From the NCBI GenBank assembly GCA_051961995.1, contig JBQCCR010000005.1:1-11481 (forward strand): 11,481 nt of DNA, read 5' to 3'. Source of the stretch: 66-474 sp051961995. GTDB taxonomy: Bacteria > Pseudomonadota > Gammaproteobacteria > Xanthomonadales > Rhodanobacteraceae. Below are positions 1 through 6,113 of the stretch, one piece after another. The notes under the pieces were generated by a model. That model was not told the DNA's origin, did no database searches, and worked only from the letters and a program-made list of their open reading frames with translations. Numbering within the stretch: the stretch's first letter is position 1; each line of letters begins with the position of its first letter. Made by a program: the position numbers and the translations under genes.

Positions 1-404
1 TGCTGCGCATAGCTGCCGACCAGTAGCGTCAACCGCAATTCCGGCATTGCCTGCAGCAGCGGCGCATGCCACAGCGGCGCGCATTCGCGGCGCGGCGGCA
101 GGTCGCCGCTCTTGCCCTTGCCCGGATAACAGAACGCCATCGGCACGATCGCGACCTTGCGCTCGTCGTGGAAGGTCGGCTCGTCGATGCCGAGCCATGC
201 TCGCAATTTCTCGCCGCTCTTGTCGTCGAACGGAACGCCGGATGCATGCACGCGCCGGCCCGGCGCCTGGCTGACGATCAAAAGCTTCGCATCCGGATGC
301 GCCTGCAACACCGGCCGCGGGCCGTGCGGCAAGTACGCTGCGCACTCGCGACAGGCGCGGACGTCGGCGAGCAAGCGATCGAACGACGCGCGCGATTCAC
401 GCAT
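1..404 (-). CDS. Uracil-DNA glycosylase family protein (3' end cut by the window edge)
   Basis: Removes uracil from DNA as the first step of base excision repair. 134 codons are visible and the rest lies beyond base 1. The motif SQAPGRR near residue 45 is followed by a SGVPFDDKSGEKLR-type segment, matching the GE/GQAPG and G-x-PF motifs of the UDG superfamily. Cysteines at 18, 21, 92 and 108 have the CxxC...C...C spacing of the iron-sulphur ligands in family 4 enzymes. LTLLVGSYAQ near the cut matches the usual IGQYAQ element. The first motif has Ser where Gly is common. The ATG at 404-402 overlaps the last 8 bases of the upstream oxidase in another frame, so the two are probably cotranscribed. 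The exact UDG family (4 or a relative) is inferred; the superfamily call is firm. Confidence 0.88.
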   Translation of the reverse strand, partial: MRESRASFDRLLADVRACRECAAYLPHGPRPVLQAHPDAKLLIVSQAPGRRVHASGVPFDDKSGEKLRAWLGIDEPTFHDERKVAIVPMAFCYPGKGKSGDLPPRRECAPLWHAPLLQAMPELRLTLLVGSYAQ

Positions 405-1773
405 CGGGCAATAATTTCCCTGGGTTCATGATTCCGTCGGGATCGAACACGTGCTTGATCCCGCGCATCAGTTGCAGCGAGGAGGCATCCAGCGCCTGCG
501 TCATGAAGTCGCGCTTGGCCGTGCCGATGCCGTGCTCGCCGGAGAGCGTGCCTTCCAGCGCAATCACCGACTCGAACACTTCGCGCAGGCACAGCCGCGC
601 CCGTTCACGCTCGGCCTCGTCGCGCGGCAGCAGATTCACGTGCAAGTTGCCGTTGCCCGCGTGACCGAACGTGACGATCGGCAATTCGTATTGCGCGGAG
701 AGCCGCCTGATGCGATCCACCAGTTGCGGCACCTGCGAAACCGGCACCACCACGTCCTCGTTGATCTTGTGCGGCGAGATGGTGCGCAGCGCCGGTGACA
801 GCGCCTTGCGCGCGGCCCACAACGCCTGGGCCTCGTCGCGATTGGCCGCGGCGCGCCATTCGATCAGCCCTTCCACGTTCGCGGCGCGCTCGATGGACTC
901 GGCCGCGCCGGGCAGCGAACTTTCATCGCCATCCACCTCGATCAGCAGCAGCGCGCCCGCGTTCGCCGGTGCGTCGCCGCCGTGTTCGCGCGCGAGTTGC
1001 AACGCGGCATCGTCCATGAATTCCAGCGCACAGGGGGTGGCCGGTTGCGCCATGATCCGCGCCACCGCCTGCGCGGCGCTCGCCACGTCCGCATAAGCGG
1101 CGCGCAGCGTGCGCAAGGCGGGGGGCGCGGGAGTCAGCTTCAATGTCGCTCCGGTGATCAGCGCCAGCGTGCCTTCCGAACCGATCAGGTAGCGCGTCAG
1201 GTCGTAACCCACCGAGCCCTTGGTGGTGTGTGTGCCGCAGCGGAACGATTGTCCGCTGCCTGCGACCGCCAGCAGCCCGAGCACGTTGTCGCGCGTGGCA
1301 CCGTATTTCACCGCGCGCGGCCCGCCGGCGTTGCAGGCGAGATTGCCGCCGATCGTGCAGTACGGCGCCGAAGTGGGATCGGGTGGCCAGAACAAGCCGT
1401 GTTTCGACAAGGCGCGTTGCAGATCCGCGTTCAGCACGCCGGGTTCCACCATGGCGAGACGGTCACCCGGCGAGATGTCGAGGATCCGGTTCATGCGCTC
1501 GAAACTGGCGACCACGCCGCCCGCATCGGGCACGGTCGCACCGGTGGTGTTGGTGCCGCGCCCGCGCGCGATCAGTGGCGCGTGTGCTTCGCGGCAGGCC
1601 TGCACCAGTCCGACCGCCTGCTCGTGCGTGGTCGGGAACACCACCGCATCCGGCAAAGCGATGCGCCGGGAGTTGTCGTAGGCGTACGCCGCGCGCGTGG
1701 CTCCGTCCAGCGCGCAGGCATCGGCGGGGAAAATGGAGCGCAGCGAGGTGATGAGCGAATCGGAGATGGACAC
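397..1773 (-). CDS. FAD-linked oxidase, GlcD / D-lactate dehydrogenase type
   Basis: A 458-residue flavoprotein of the VAO/PCMH superfamily that probably oxidises a 2-hydroxy acid such as D-lactate or glycolate; the substrate cannot be read from sequence. The N-terminal FAD-binding domain (about 40-215) has the pyrophosphate loop GRGTNTTGATVP at 71-82, the IGGNLACNAGGPRAVKYG stretch near 141-158 and GSVGYDLTRYLIGSEGTL near 186-202. The C-terminal FAD-oxidase domain has HAGNGNLHVN at 371-380 and SGEHGIGTAKRDF at 411-423, both hallmark motifs. Length is normal for a single-subunit enzyme. The start is GTG (1773-1771) with no clear Shine-Dalgarno; no ATG or GTG lies close downstream. Its stop overlaps the start of the uracil-DNA glycosylase gene by 8 bases. 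dolP lies upstream on the same strand, 178 bases away across a repeat-rich gap. Confidence 0.92.
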   Translation of the reverse strand: MSISDSLITSLRSIFPADACALDGATRAAYAYDNSRRIALPDAVVFPTTHEQAVGLVQACREAHAPLIARGRGTNTTGATVPDAGGVVASFERMNRILDISPGDRLAMVEPGVLNADLQRALSKHGLFWPPDPTSAPYCTIGGNLACNAGGPRAVKYGATRDNVLGLLAVAGSGQSFRCGTHTTKGSVGYDLTRYLIGSEGTLALITGATLKLTPAPPALRTLRAAYADVASAAQAVARIMAQPATPCALEFMDDAALQLAREHGGDAPANAGALLLIEVDGDESSLPGAAESIERAANVEGLIEWRAAANRDEAQALWAARKALSPALRTISPHKINEDVVVPVSQVPQLVDRIRRLSAQYELPIVTFGHAGNGNLHVNLLPRDEAERERARLCLREVFESVIALEGTLSGEHGIGTAKRDFMTQALDASSLQLMRGIKHVFDPDGIMNPGKLLPDA

Positions 1774-1782
1774 CCGGAAAGC

Positions 1783-1950
1783 TTAAGACATTCTCGTCAT
1801 TCCCGCGAAAGCCGGAACCGGGCGACTATCCTGATTTGCGCAGGCCGGAACCAGAGCAAAGCCCCGGGTGCCGGATTCCGTTCGCGACGAATCCGCGGAC
1901 AGCGCCGGAACCACGACGTGGTTTCCGGCTTGCGGTCTCGGGCTTTCGGG
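1783..1950. repeat. Degenerate REP-like intergenic repeat cluster with hairpins
   Basis: The gap between dolP and the oxidase gene is not coding. Bases 1794-1812 carry TCGTCATTCCCGCGAAAGC, which resembles a dispersed intergenic repeat common in beta- and gammaproteobacteria. The core GCCGGAACC occurs at 1811, 1844 and 1904, with a variant GCCGGATT at 1870. A strong hairpin lies at 1904-1929: arms GCCGGAACCAC and GTGGTTTCCGGC, a GAC loop and one bulged T. A weaker one pairs CGGATT (1872-1877) with AATCCG (1890-1895). Neither is followed by a T-run in either direction, so a simple intrinsic terminator is unlikely. Calling it a dispersed repeat rests on recognition of the core. Confidence 0.5.
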
Positions 1951-1951
1951 T

Positions 1952-2509
1952 TCAATCCGTGTAATCAAAAATCCTCACCACCTTCTGCACACCGGCCACA
2001 TGCCGCACGATGTCGGTGACGGCGTCGGCTTCCTGATGGCTCAGCAGGCCCATCAGATAGACGTTGCCGTGTGCGGTGCTGATATTGACGCGGCCCGGAT
2101 CGAAACCGGGCAGGCTGGTGATGTTGAGCAGCGCGGCTTTCACGCGCGCCGTCAGCGCGGCATCCGCAGCGCGTTGCGAGAACGGCGGGATCGGCATCAC
2201 GTCGATCTCGTTGTCCACGCGGCGCACGCCTTCGAAGCCGGTGACGTCGGCTTCGGCGCGCGCCCTCAAATCCTCGCTCGGCGCCTCCCCGATCAGCAGC
2301 AGCACGCCGTCGTAAACCGCGGTACCGATGCGCACCTTGCCGGACAGCGCGGGATCGTTGTCCAGCGTGTGTTGTGCGGTGAGCTGCACGTTGCGATCGT
2401 TCAACGCGCGATTGAAACCGCGGCGATCGGTAAAGGTACTGCACGCGCTCAGGGTGACGAGTGTTGCCATCACGCAGGAAAACGGGAGTAAACGCAGGGT
2501 GCGATTCAT
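1952..2509 (-). CDS. dolP: BON-domain outer-membrane lipoprotein DolP (YraP)
   Basis: A 185-residue lipoprotein with two BON domains. In E. coli DolP sits in the outer membrane, binds anionic phospholipid and supports envelope integrity and the BAM complex. The signal peptide runs to about residue 22 with lipobox LSAC and acylated Cys23; Ser at +2 fits outer-membrane sorting. BON1 spans about 38-105 (VYDGVLLLIGEAPSEDLRAR, then VDNEI) and BON2 about 114-181 (LTARVKAALL, GNVYLMGLLSHQEADAV, VAGVQKVVRIF). The second half matches E. coli DolP well, including the GxVFLMGLVTxxEA pattern. The ATG at 2509-2507 was chosen because it begins the signal peptide; a longer reading from 2617 would put 36 unrelated residues in front. 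The Shine-Dalgarno is weak. It lies 52 bases after yraN, the place it takes in E. coli minus diaA. Confidence 0.9.
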   Translation of the reverse strand: MNRTLRLLPFSCVMATLVTLSACSTFTDRRGFNRALNDRNVQLTAQHTLDNDPALSGKVRIGTAVYDGVLLLIGEAPSEDLRARAEADVTGFEGVRRVDNEIDVMPIPPFSQRAADAALTARVKAALLNITSLPGFDPGRVNISTAHGNVYLMGLLSHQEADAVTDIVRHVAGVQKVVRIFDYTD

Positions 2510-2561
2510 CGGGTCGGCTCGCGTGGTTGTTCGTGCTTCGATACCTGGGCACGAACGGAGT

Positions 2562-2921
2562 TCAAACTTCAAAAGCGGCTCTGAGCCACTCGCATTCCAC
2601 AGAATCCGGTTCACCATCGAACGCTACCACATCGAACCTGCATGGCAACGTCGTGAGCTTCGGGTGCGCTTGCAGGAATCCCTGCGCCGCGCGCGCAATG
2701 CGTTCACGCTTGGCGCTCCCGACCGAGGCCGCGCCGCCGCCGAACGCGCGATGTCGGCGGTAGCGCACTTCCACGAATACCACGGCATCCGCATCGCGCA
2801 TCACCAGATCCAATTCGCCGAAACGCGTGGCGAAGTTGCGCGCGAGCAGTTTCAGCCCTGCGCGTCGCAAATGCTCGAGCGCGCGATCCTCGAAGATGTC
2901 GCCGGCCGCGCGGGCGCTCAC
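2562..2921 (-). CDS. yraN: UPF0102 family protein YraN (predicted endonuclease fold)
   Basis: A 119-residue YraN-family protein, close to the 131 residues of E. coli YraN. The family has a predicted PD-(D/E)xK nuclease fold but no firm function. Visible motifs are GELDLVMRD (35-43, acidic Glu36 and Asp38), VVFVEVRYR (47-55, Glu51 and Arg53 as the ExK/R-like pair), a SVGSAKRERI helix at 66-75 and the end motif CRFDVVAFD (94-102). The GTG at 2921-2919 was chosen because it overlaps the lpoA stop as GTGA and gives VSARAAGDIFEDRAL, where the family's GxxxEdlAl helix begins. A start at 3014 would add 31 residues that merely read through the lpoA tail. Translational coupling to lpoA is likely. The role is unknown; the lpoA-yraN-dolP linkage hints at an envelope connection but proves none. 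Confidence 0.9.
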   Translation of the reverse strand: MSARAAGDIFEDRALEHLRRAGLKLLARNFATRFGELDLVMRDADAVVFVEVRYRRHRAFGGGAASVGSAKRERIARAAQGFLQAHPKLTTLPCRFDVVAFDGEPDSVECEWLRAAFEV

Positions 2922-4444
2922 TGCGCGGAAGAAGTCGCCGGTGCGGGCAGCATCGGCGCAGTGTCCAGCCCGGCTGCAACCGGGCGCGCCTCGCCATCCT
3001 GGAAGCTCACCCACACCGGCACGCGATGCACACGGCCCTGCTCGTCCTCGGTCAACTGGCCGGTTGCGCCCGGTACATACGTGCCCGGGTGTGTGCGCAG
3101 CCAGTCGAGGTAGGGCGCCAGCGTCCAGGCATCCATGCCGAAGGCAAACAACCGCGCCGCCGCGCCGCGCGCGTCCGGCAATTGCGCGGCAATGGTCGCG
3201 TGGTCGGGCAGGCCCGGTTGCGCGTCAAACAACCACGGCGCATCGCAGAATTCGACCCCGTCCAGATCGCGATCGGCAGTGGCATTGTCCGTGCCGGCGT
3301 AGATCAGCGAGGTCGCGAACACCGGCTGCGTGACATTGGCCAGATGCAATTGCGGCATCAGGAGCCGTGCGGTTTGCGGGCGCATCAGCAGCAGGATGCC
3401 CGCATCCGGTGGCGCGTCGGTCAGCGCGGCCTTGATCGCGTCTGAATAATCCACGTTGTCGCTGGCGAGCGTGGTTTCGCTCAGCACCTGGCCGCCGAGG
3501 CTTTCGAATTGCGCCTTGAAAGCGGCTGCAGATCGCCGCGCGCGATCGTCGTCACCCAGGAACACGATCGACTGATGCACGCCGCGTTCACTCATGTGCG
3601 CGGCGGCCTGCGCGCCCTCCGACTCCGGCAGCAATCCGAATTCGGCGCTGCCGGGTGGCGGCTGCATGTTGTTGTCCGGATGATTCAGCGCCAGCATCGG
3701 CACCGGCAGGGCACCTCGCGCGAACATGGCCGCCACGCTGTCGCGCGCGAGCGGACCGATTACCAGATTCGCACCGTCGGCGACCGCCTGGTTGTAGGCT
3801 TCCTGCGATTGCGCAGGTGTTCCGCCGCTGTCATAGCTGCGCACCTGCGGACGCGGTGCGTCGGATGGAGTGCCGAAGTAGGCGCTGAAGAATCCTTCAC
3901 GCACCGCCTCCGCCGGGGTGGCGAGAGGGCCGCTCGCCGGCAGCAGCAGCGCGACGCGCGCGGGCATCTGGTAGCCCTCGCGCGTAATCGCATTGCCCTG
4001 GCCCATTTCGGTGCCGACCGGGTGATCCAGTTGCGGCAGTGCGCGGGGCACTGTGACGCCGAGCTGCTCCAGCGCCGCGCGCGCGTAAGGTTTCAGCGGA
4101 TCGTTGTCGGCGAGGGTGGCGTAATCGCTTTTGAGCTGATCCGGATCGAGCGACATCAGCAGGCGGCGGATCTGCTTGTCGTTGTCGGCGCGCGCCATCG
4201 GCGAAACCAGTGGCGCAAGTTGCGCCCAGGTGTGCGCCGCGGCGAACGGGTCCCCATTGGCTTCCTGTGCGCGTGCGTGTTCAGCCAGCAGTTGCGCCTG
4301 CTGTTCGGGCGGCAAAGACTGGGTCGGCGCTTCCGGCGAGGGGTGTGATGCGAATTGGCCCAGACTGGCACAGCCGGCGAGCAGCGCGGCCGCGCACAGC
4401 CATGCGCAACTCAATCGGGCCGCTGGAATCCGGATTCCGCGCAT
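2918..4444 (-). CDS. lpoA: Penicillin-binding protein activator LpoA (LppC family lipoprotein)
   Basis: A 508-residue outer-membrane lipoprotein; in E. coli LpoA reaches across the periplasm and stimulates the peptidoglycan synthase PBP1a. The signal peptide ends in lipobox LAGC with Cys25. A short helical N-terminal part (about 45-145, TPR-like in the family) is followed by a periplasmic-binding-protein-like LppC domain (about 160-500). Landmarks are RVALLLPASGPLATPAEAVREGF (163-185), VIGPLARDSVAAM (228-240), PVPMLALNHP (247-256) and near the end FAFGMDAWTLAPYLDWL and GATGQLTEDEQGRVHR. It is shorter than the 678-residue E. coli protein, mostly in the N-terminal domain. The ATG at 4444 has GAGGA 7 bases upstream. 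Its stop overlaps yraN. It diverges from rsmI, as in E. coli. Confidence 0.9.
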   Translation of the reverse strand: MRGIRIPAARLSCAWLCAAALLAGCASLGQFASHPSPEAPTQSLPPEQQAQLLAEHARAQEANGDPFAAAHTWAQLAPLVSPMARADNDKQIRRLLMSLDPDQLKSDYATLADNDPLKPYARAALEQLGVTVPRALPQLDHPVGTEMGQGNAITREGYQMPARVALLLPASGPLATPAEAVREGFFSAYFGTPSDAPRPQVRSYDSGGTPAQSQEAYNQAVADGANLVIGPLARDSVAAMFARGALPVPMLALNHPDNNMQPPPGSAEFGLLPESEGAQAAAHMSERGVHQSIVFLGDDDRARRSAAAFKAQFESLGGQVLSETTLASDNVDYSDAIKAALTDAPPDAGILLLMRPQTARLLMPQLHLANVTQPVFATSLIYAGTDNATADRDLDGVEFCDAPWLFDAQPGLPDHATIAAQLPDARGAAARLFAFGMDAWTLAPYLDWLRTHPGTYVPGATGQLTEDEQGRVHRVPVWVSFQDGEARPVAAGLDTAPMLPAPATSSAQ

Positions 4445-4536
4445 CGTGCTGTCCTCGCGTGCTTTTTCCACGATGATAGCCCATGCGCAGCATCTCCACG
4501 GCATGAAATCCGTGAGCGAGCGTTGACAGGAGACTT
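4445..4536. promoter_or_regulatory. Divergent lpoA / rsmI upstream region
   Basis: These 92 bases separate two genes that point away from each other, so promoters for both should lie here. For lpoA, TATCAT on the minus strand (4478-4473) is a fair -10 about 30 bases before the ATG, but the -35 at the right spacing (CCGTGG) is poor. I cannot place a convincing rsmI promoter. The TTGACA at 4523-4528 sits directly on the rsmI Shine-Dalgarno (AGGAGA, 4528-4533), too close to serve rsmI. Confidence 0.35.
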
Positions 4537-5352
4537 ATGGCAGGTACCTTGTGGATCGTCGCCACGCCGATCGGCAACCTGGAGGATTTTTCTCCGCGCG
4601 CGCAACGCGTGTTGCGCGAAGTCGCGCTGGTCGCAGCGGAAGACACCCGCCACAGCAAACCGCTACTGGCCCACTTCGGCATCGGCACGCCACTGGTGGC
4701 GCTGCACGAACACAACGAGCGCGACGCGATCGCACCGCTGCTGGCGCGTTTGCAGGCCGGTGAAGATGTTGCGCTGATCTCCGATGCCGGTACGCCGTTG
4801 ATCAGCGATCCGGGTTATCGGTTGGTGCGCGCCGCGCGCGCGGCGGGTTATGGCGTCAGCGCGGTGCCGGGTGCGTGCGCGGCGATCGCGGCGCTGTCGG
4901 TATCCGGATTGCCCAGTGATCGCTTCGTGTTCGAAGGTTTTCTGCCGGCCAAGGCACCGGCGCGGCGCGCACGGCTGCGCGAGCTGGCGTACGAGCCGCG
5001 CACACTGGTGTTCTACGAGTCCGCCCATCGCATCCGCGACTGTTGTGAAGACCTGCGTGACGCGTTCGGCGCGCAGCGCGAAGCGCGCCTGTTGCGCGAG
5101 TTGACCAAGCTGTACGAAACCGCTCTCGGCGACACGCTGGAAGCGATCTGCGCGCGACTGGACGAAGACGACAATCAGCAGCGTGGCGAATTCGTGCTGG
5201 TCGTTGCCGGCGCAGGTGAAGCGGCCGATGACAAGGTGGTGGAAGGCCGCCGCGTCTATGCATTGTTGCGCGAGGAATTGCCGCCGGCGCAGGCGGCAAA
5301 ACTGGCCGCGGCGATCAGCGGCGCGCCGCGCAAGGCTTTGTACGAGGGCTGA
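4537..5352 (+). CDS. rsmI: 16S rRNA (cytidine1402-2'-O)-methyltransferase RsmI
   Basis: Methylates the ribose of C1402 in the 16S rRNA decoding centre using S-adenosylmethionine. The 271-residue protein is a SPOUT-unrelated tetrapyrrole-methylase-fold enzyme. TLWIVATPIGNLEDFSPRA (4-22), VAAEDTRHS (32-40), LISDAGTPLISDPGYRLV (80-97), PGACAAIAALSVSGLPSDRF (111-130), FEGFLPAK (132-139), RTLVFYESAHRI (155-166) and ARLLRELTKLYET (183-195) match E. coli RsmI closely. The C-terminus stops at RKALYEG, about 10-15 residues short of the E. coli end, which looks natural because the rnpB promoter starts there. The ATG at 4537 follows AGGAGA with a 4-base spacer and gives the expected N-terminus. RsmH, which modifies the base of the same nucleotide, is encoded 1.3 kb downstream. 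Confidence 0.96.
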   Translation: MAGTLWIVATPIGNLEDFSPRAQRVLREVALVAAEDTRHSKPLLAHFGIGTPLVALHEHNERDAIAPLLARLQAGEDVALISDAGTPLISDPGYRLVRAARAAGYGVSAVPGACAAIAALSVSGLPSDRFVFEGFLPAKAPARRARLRELAYEPRTLVFYESAHRIRDCCEDLRDAFGAQREARLLRELTKLYETALGDTLEAICARLDEDDNQQRGEFVLVVAGAGEAADDKVVEGRRVYALLREELPPAQAAKLAAAISGAPRKALYEG

Positions 5353-5363
5353 TAGTGCGTAGC

Positions 5364-5372
5364 TGATACAAT
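5364..5372 (+). promoter_or_regulatory. Extended -10 promoter of rnpB
   Basis: TGATACAAT is an extended -10 element (TGn followed by TACAAT, one mismatch to TATAAT). It lies 12 bases after the rsmI stop. The base 7-8 positions beyond it is 5379-5380, exactly where the RNase P RNA P1 helix begins. There is no good -35 at 17 bases (GAGGGC at 5344-5349), as expected for extended -10 promoters. TTGTAC at 5338-5343 is too far (23 bases). Confidence 0.65.
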
Positions 5373-5379
5373 CGTCCAC

Positions 5380-5738
5380 GGAGTCGGCCGGACAGTCGCG
5401 TCGCGCAAGCGTCGAGGAAAGTCCGGGCTCCGCAGGGCAAGGTGCCAGATAACGTCTGGGCGGCGCGAGCCGACGGAAAGTGCAACAGAGAGCAGACCGC
5501 CGAACGGCATCGCAAGGTGTGCGTGGCAAGGGTGAAACGGTGCGGCAAGAGCGCACCGCGAGTTGGGCAACCAACCGGCACGGCAAACCCCACCTGGAGC
5601 AAGACCGAATAGGGGAACGATAACGCTGCCCGCGTTGTTCCCGGGTAGGTCGCTGGAGCGTAGCGGCGACGCTGCGCCGAGAGGAATGACTGTCGCGCCG
5701 CAAGGCGAACAGAACCCGGCTTACAGGCCGACTCCACA
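5380..5738 (+). ncRNA. rnpB: RNase P RNA, bacterial type A
   Basis: The catalytic RNA of RNase P, which trims 5' leaders from tRNA precursors. A perfect 10-bp P1 closes it: GGAGTCGGCC (5380-5389) with GGCCGACTCC (5726-5735). P2 pairs GACAGTC (5391-5397) with GACTGTC (5688-5694). Universal blocks are GAGGAAAGTCCGGGCTC (5414-5430), GCAACAGAGAGCAGACCGCC (from 5482) and ACAGAACCCGGCTTAC (5710-5724). Type A features are present: P16 GGGAAC/GTTCCC (5613-5618, 5637-5642), P17 AACGC/GCGTT (5622-5626, 5632-5636) and a P6 pseudoknot GGGC/GCCC (5458-5461, 5628-5631). The GGT that pairs with tRNA CCA is at 5644-5646. P3 is very short, and an extra GCAA-capped hairpin follows P2 at 5696-5707. Ends are within a few bases. 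Confidence 0.97.
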
Positions 5739-5764
5739 TTTTGTGCGATCTTCCCTGATCGCTG

Positions 5765-5797
5765 AATCAACCACGTTGTCGCAACGTGGGTGATTTT
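5765..5797 (+). terminator. Likely intrinsic terminator of rnpB
   Basis: CCACGTTG (5771-5778) and CAACGTGG (5782-5789) form a perfect 8-bp stem with a TCG loop. It extends past one A/G mismatch by AATCA (5765-5769) with TGATT (5791-5795). Only a short T-run follows (TTTT at 5794-5797, partly inside the stem), so termination may be modest. It lies about 30 bases past the mature 3' end of the RNase P RNA, which would leave a short 3' extension to be trimmed. Confidence 0.6.
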
Positions 5798-5815
5798 GCA
5801 TTCCAAGCGCCAGAA

Positions 5816-5872
5816 GCGGCCATCCGTGACCGCACTCCTGACGGTTCGCCGTGAGTGCCCGGCCGCTGCCGG
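5816..5872. other. Three consecutive hairpins downstream of rnpB
   Basis: This gene-free stretch folds into adjacent stem-loops. GCGGCCAT (5816-5823) pairs with GTGACCGC (5826-5833) with one mismatch. GCACTC-ctg-ACGG (5832-5844) pairs with CCGT-GAGTGC (5849-5858) around a TTCG loop, with a 3-base bulge. CCGGC (5859-5863) pairs with GCCGG (5868-5872) around CGCT. No T-run follows. CCGTGACCGC recurs at 5904-5913. It could be a dispersed repeat unit. The remaining bases to about 5950 show nothing I recognise. Confidence 0.4.
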
Positions 5873-5954
5873 CAGAAAAGCGGAACCCATTCTCACTTCC
5901 CGCCCGTGACCGCTTCCGGCCATAGGGCGGACGCGTCTTGCCCATTTCCTTTGC

Positions 5955-5995
5955 TTTCAATCACCTCTGGACAACAGCTCAGAAGTGGCTTGAAA
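5955..5995. other. Imperfect inverted repeat upstream of the mra promoter
   Basis: TTTCAA-t-CAC-c-TCTG (5955-5969) mirrors CAGA-a-GTG-gc-TTGAAA (5980-5995): 13 paired bases, two interruptions and a 10-base spacer. It lies about 50-90 bases before the presumed -35 of the mra promoter, a position where an activator might bind. It has no terminator T-run. Function is unknown, and chance cannot be excluded. Confidence 0.3.
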
Positions 5996-6042
5996 AACGG
6001 TCACATCTGCAGCTTTCTCTTTGATCTGCAAGCAAATTTCCC

Positions 6043-6071
6043 TTGACACTCTCACCTCCTGAGACTAAGGT
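6043..6071 (+). promoter_or_regulatory. Putative mra (dcw cluster) promoter
   Basis: TTGACA at 6043-6048 is a perfect -35 hexamer, followed after exactly 17 bases by TAAGGT (6066-6071), a weak -10 (3 of 6 matches). The expected start is near 6078, giving a leader of about 35 bases before mraZ. The first MraZ-like box begins at the last base of the -10, so bound repressor would block the promoter, as is known for MraZ in E. coli. Confidence 0.6.
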
Positions 6072-6105
6072 GGGTTTCGGTGTGATTTTGTGGGAAATTG
6101 TGGAA
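6071..6105 (+). promoter_or_regulatory. Putative MraZ operator: four TGGGN-like boxes on a 10-base period
   Basis: TGGGT (6071), TGTGA (6081), TGGGA (6091) and TGGAA (6101) start exactly 10 bases apart, each separated by 5 bases. Two boxes are perfect TGGGN and two are one base off. MraZ is known to bind direct TGGGN repeats with 5-base spacers just upstream of its own gene, so the array fits autorepression of the cluster. The last box overlaps the mraZ Shine-Dalgarno GGAAG (6102-6106). Confidence 0.8.
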
Positions 6106-6113
6106 GAGCGGCG

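Noticed and set aside
1904..1929. Terminator after dolP
   Set aside because: The hairpin is strong, but no T-run follows on the minus strand, so I kept it as part of a repeat element.
982..2019. A 345-codon plus-strand frame opposite the oxidase gene
   Set aside because: It is antisense to a well-supported FAD-linked oxidase, has low-complexity Arg/Gly/Ala content and runs on into a repeat-rich gap.
4523..4528. TTGACA as a -35 for rsmI
   Set aside because: It overlaps the Shine-Dalgarno and lies only 9 bases before the start codon, leaving no room for a -10 and transcription start.
5315..5960. Minus-strand open frames across rnpB and the following gap
   Set aside because: They lie opposite a structured RNA gene. 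Proteins antisense to rnpB are a common annotation artefact and no motif is visible.
6090..6113. A GTG start for mraZ at 6090
   Set aside because: It would translate the operator and add MGNCGRAA before the universal MFxG start. The ATG at 6114 has its own Shine-Dalgarno.
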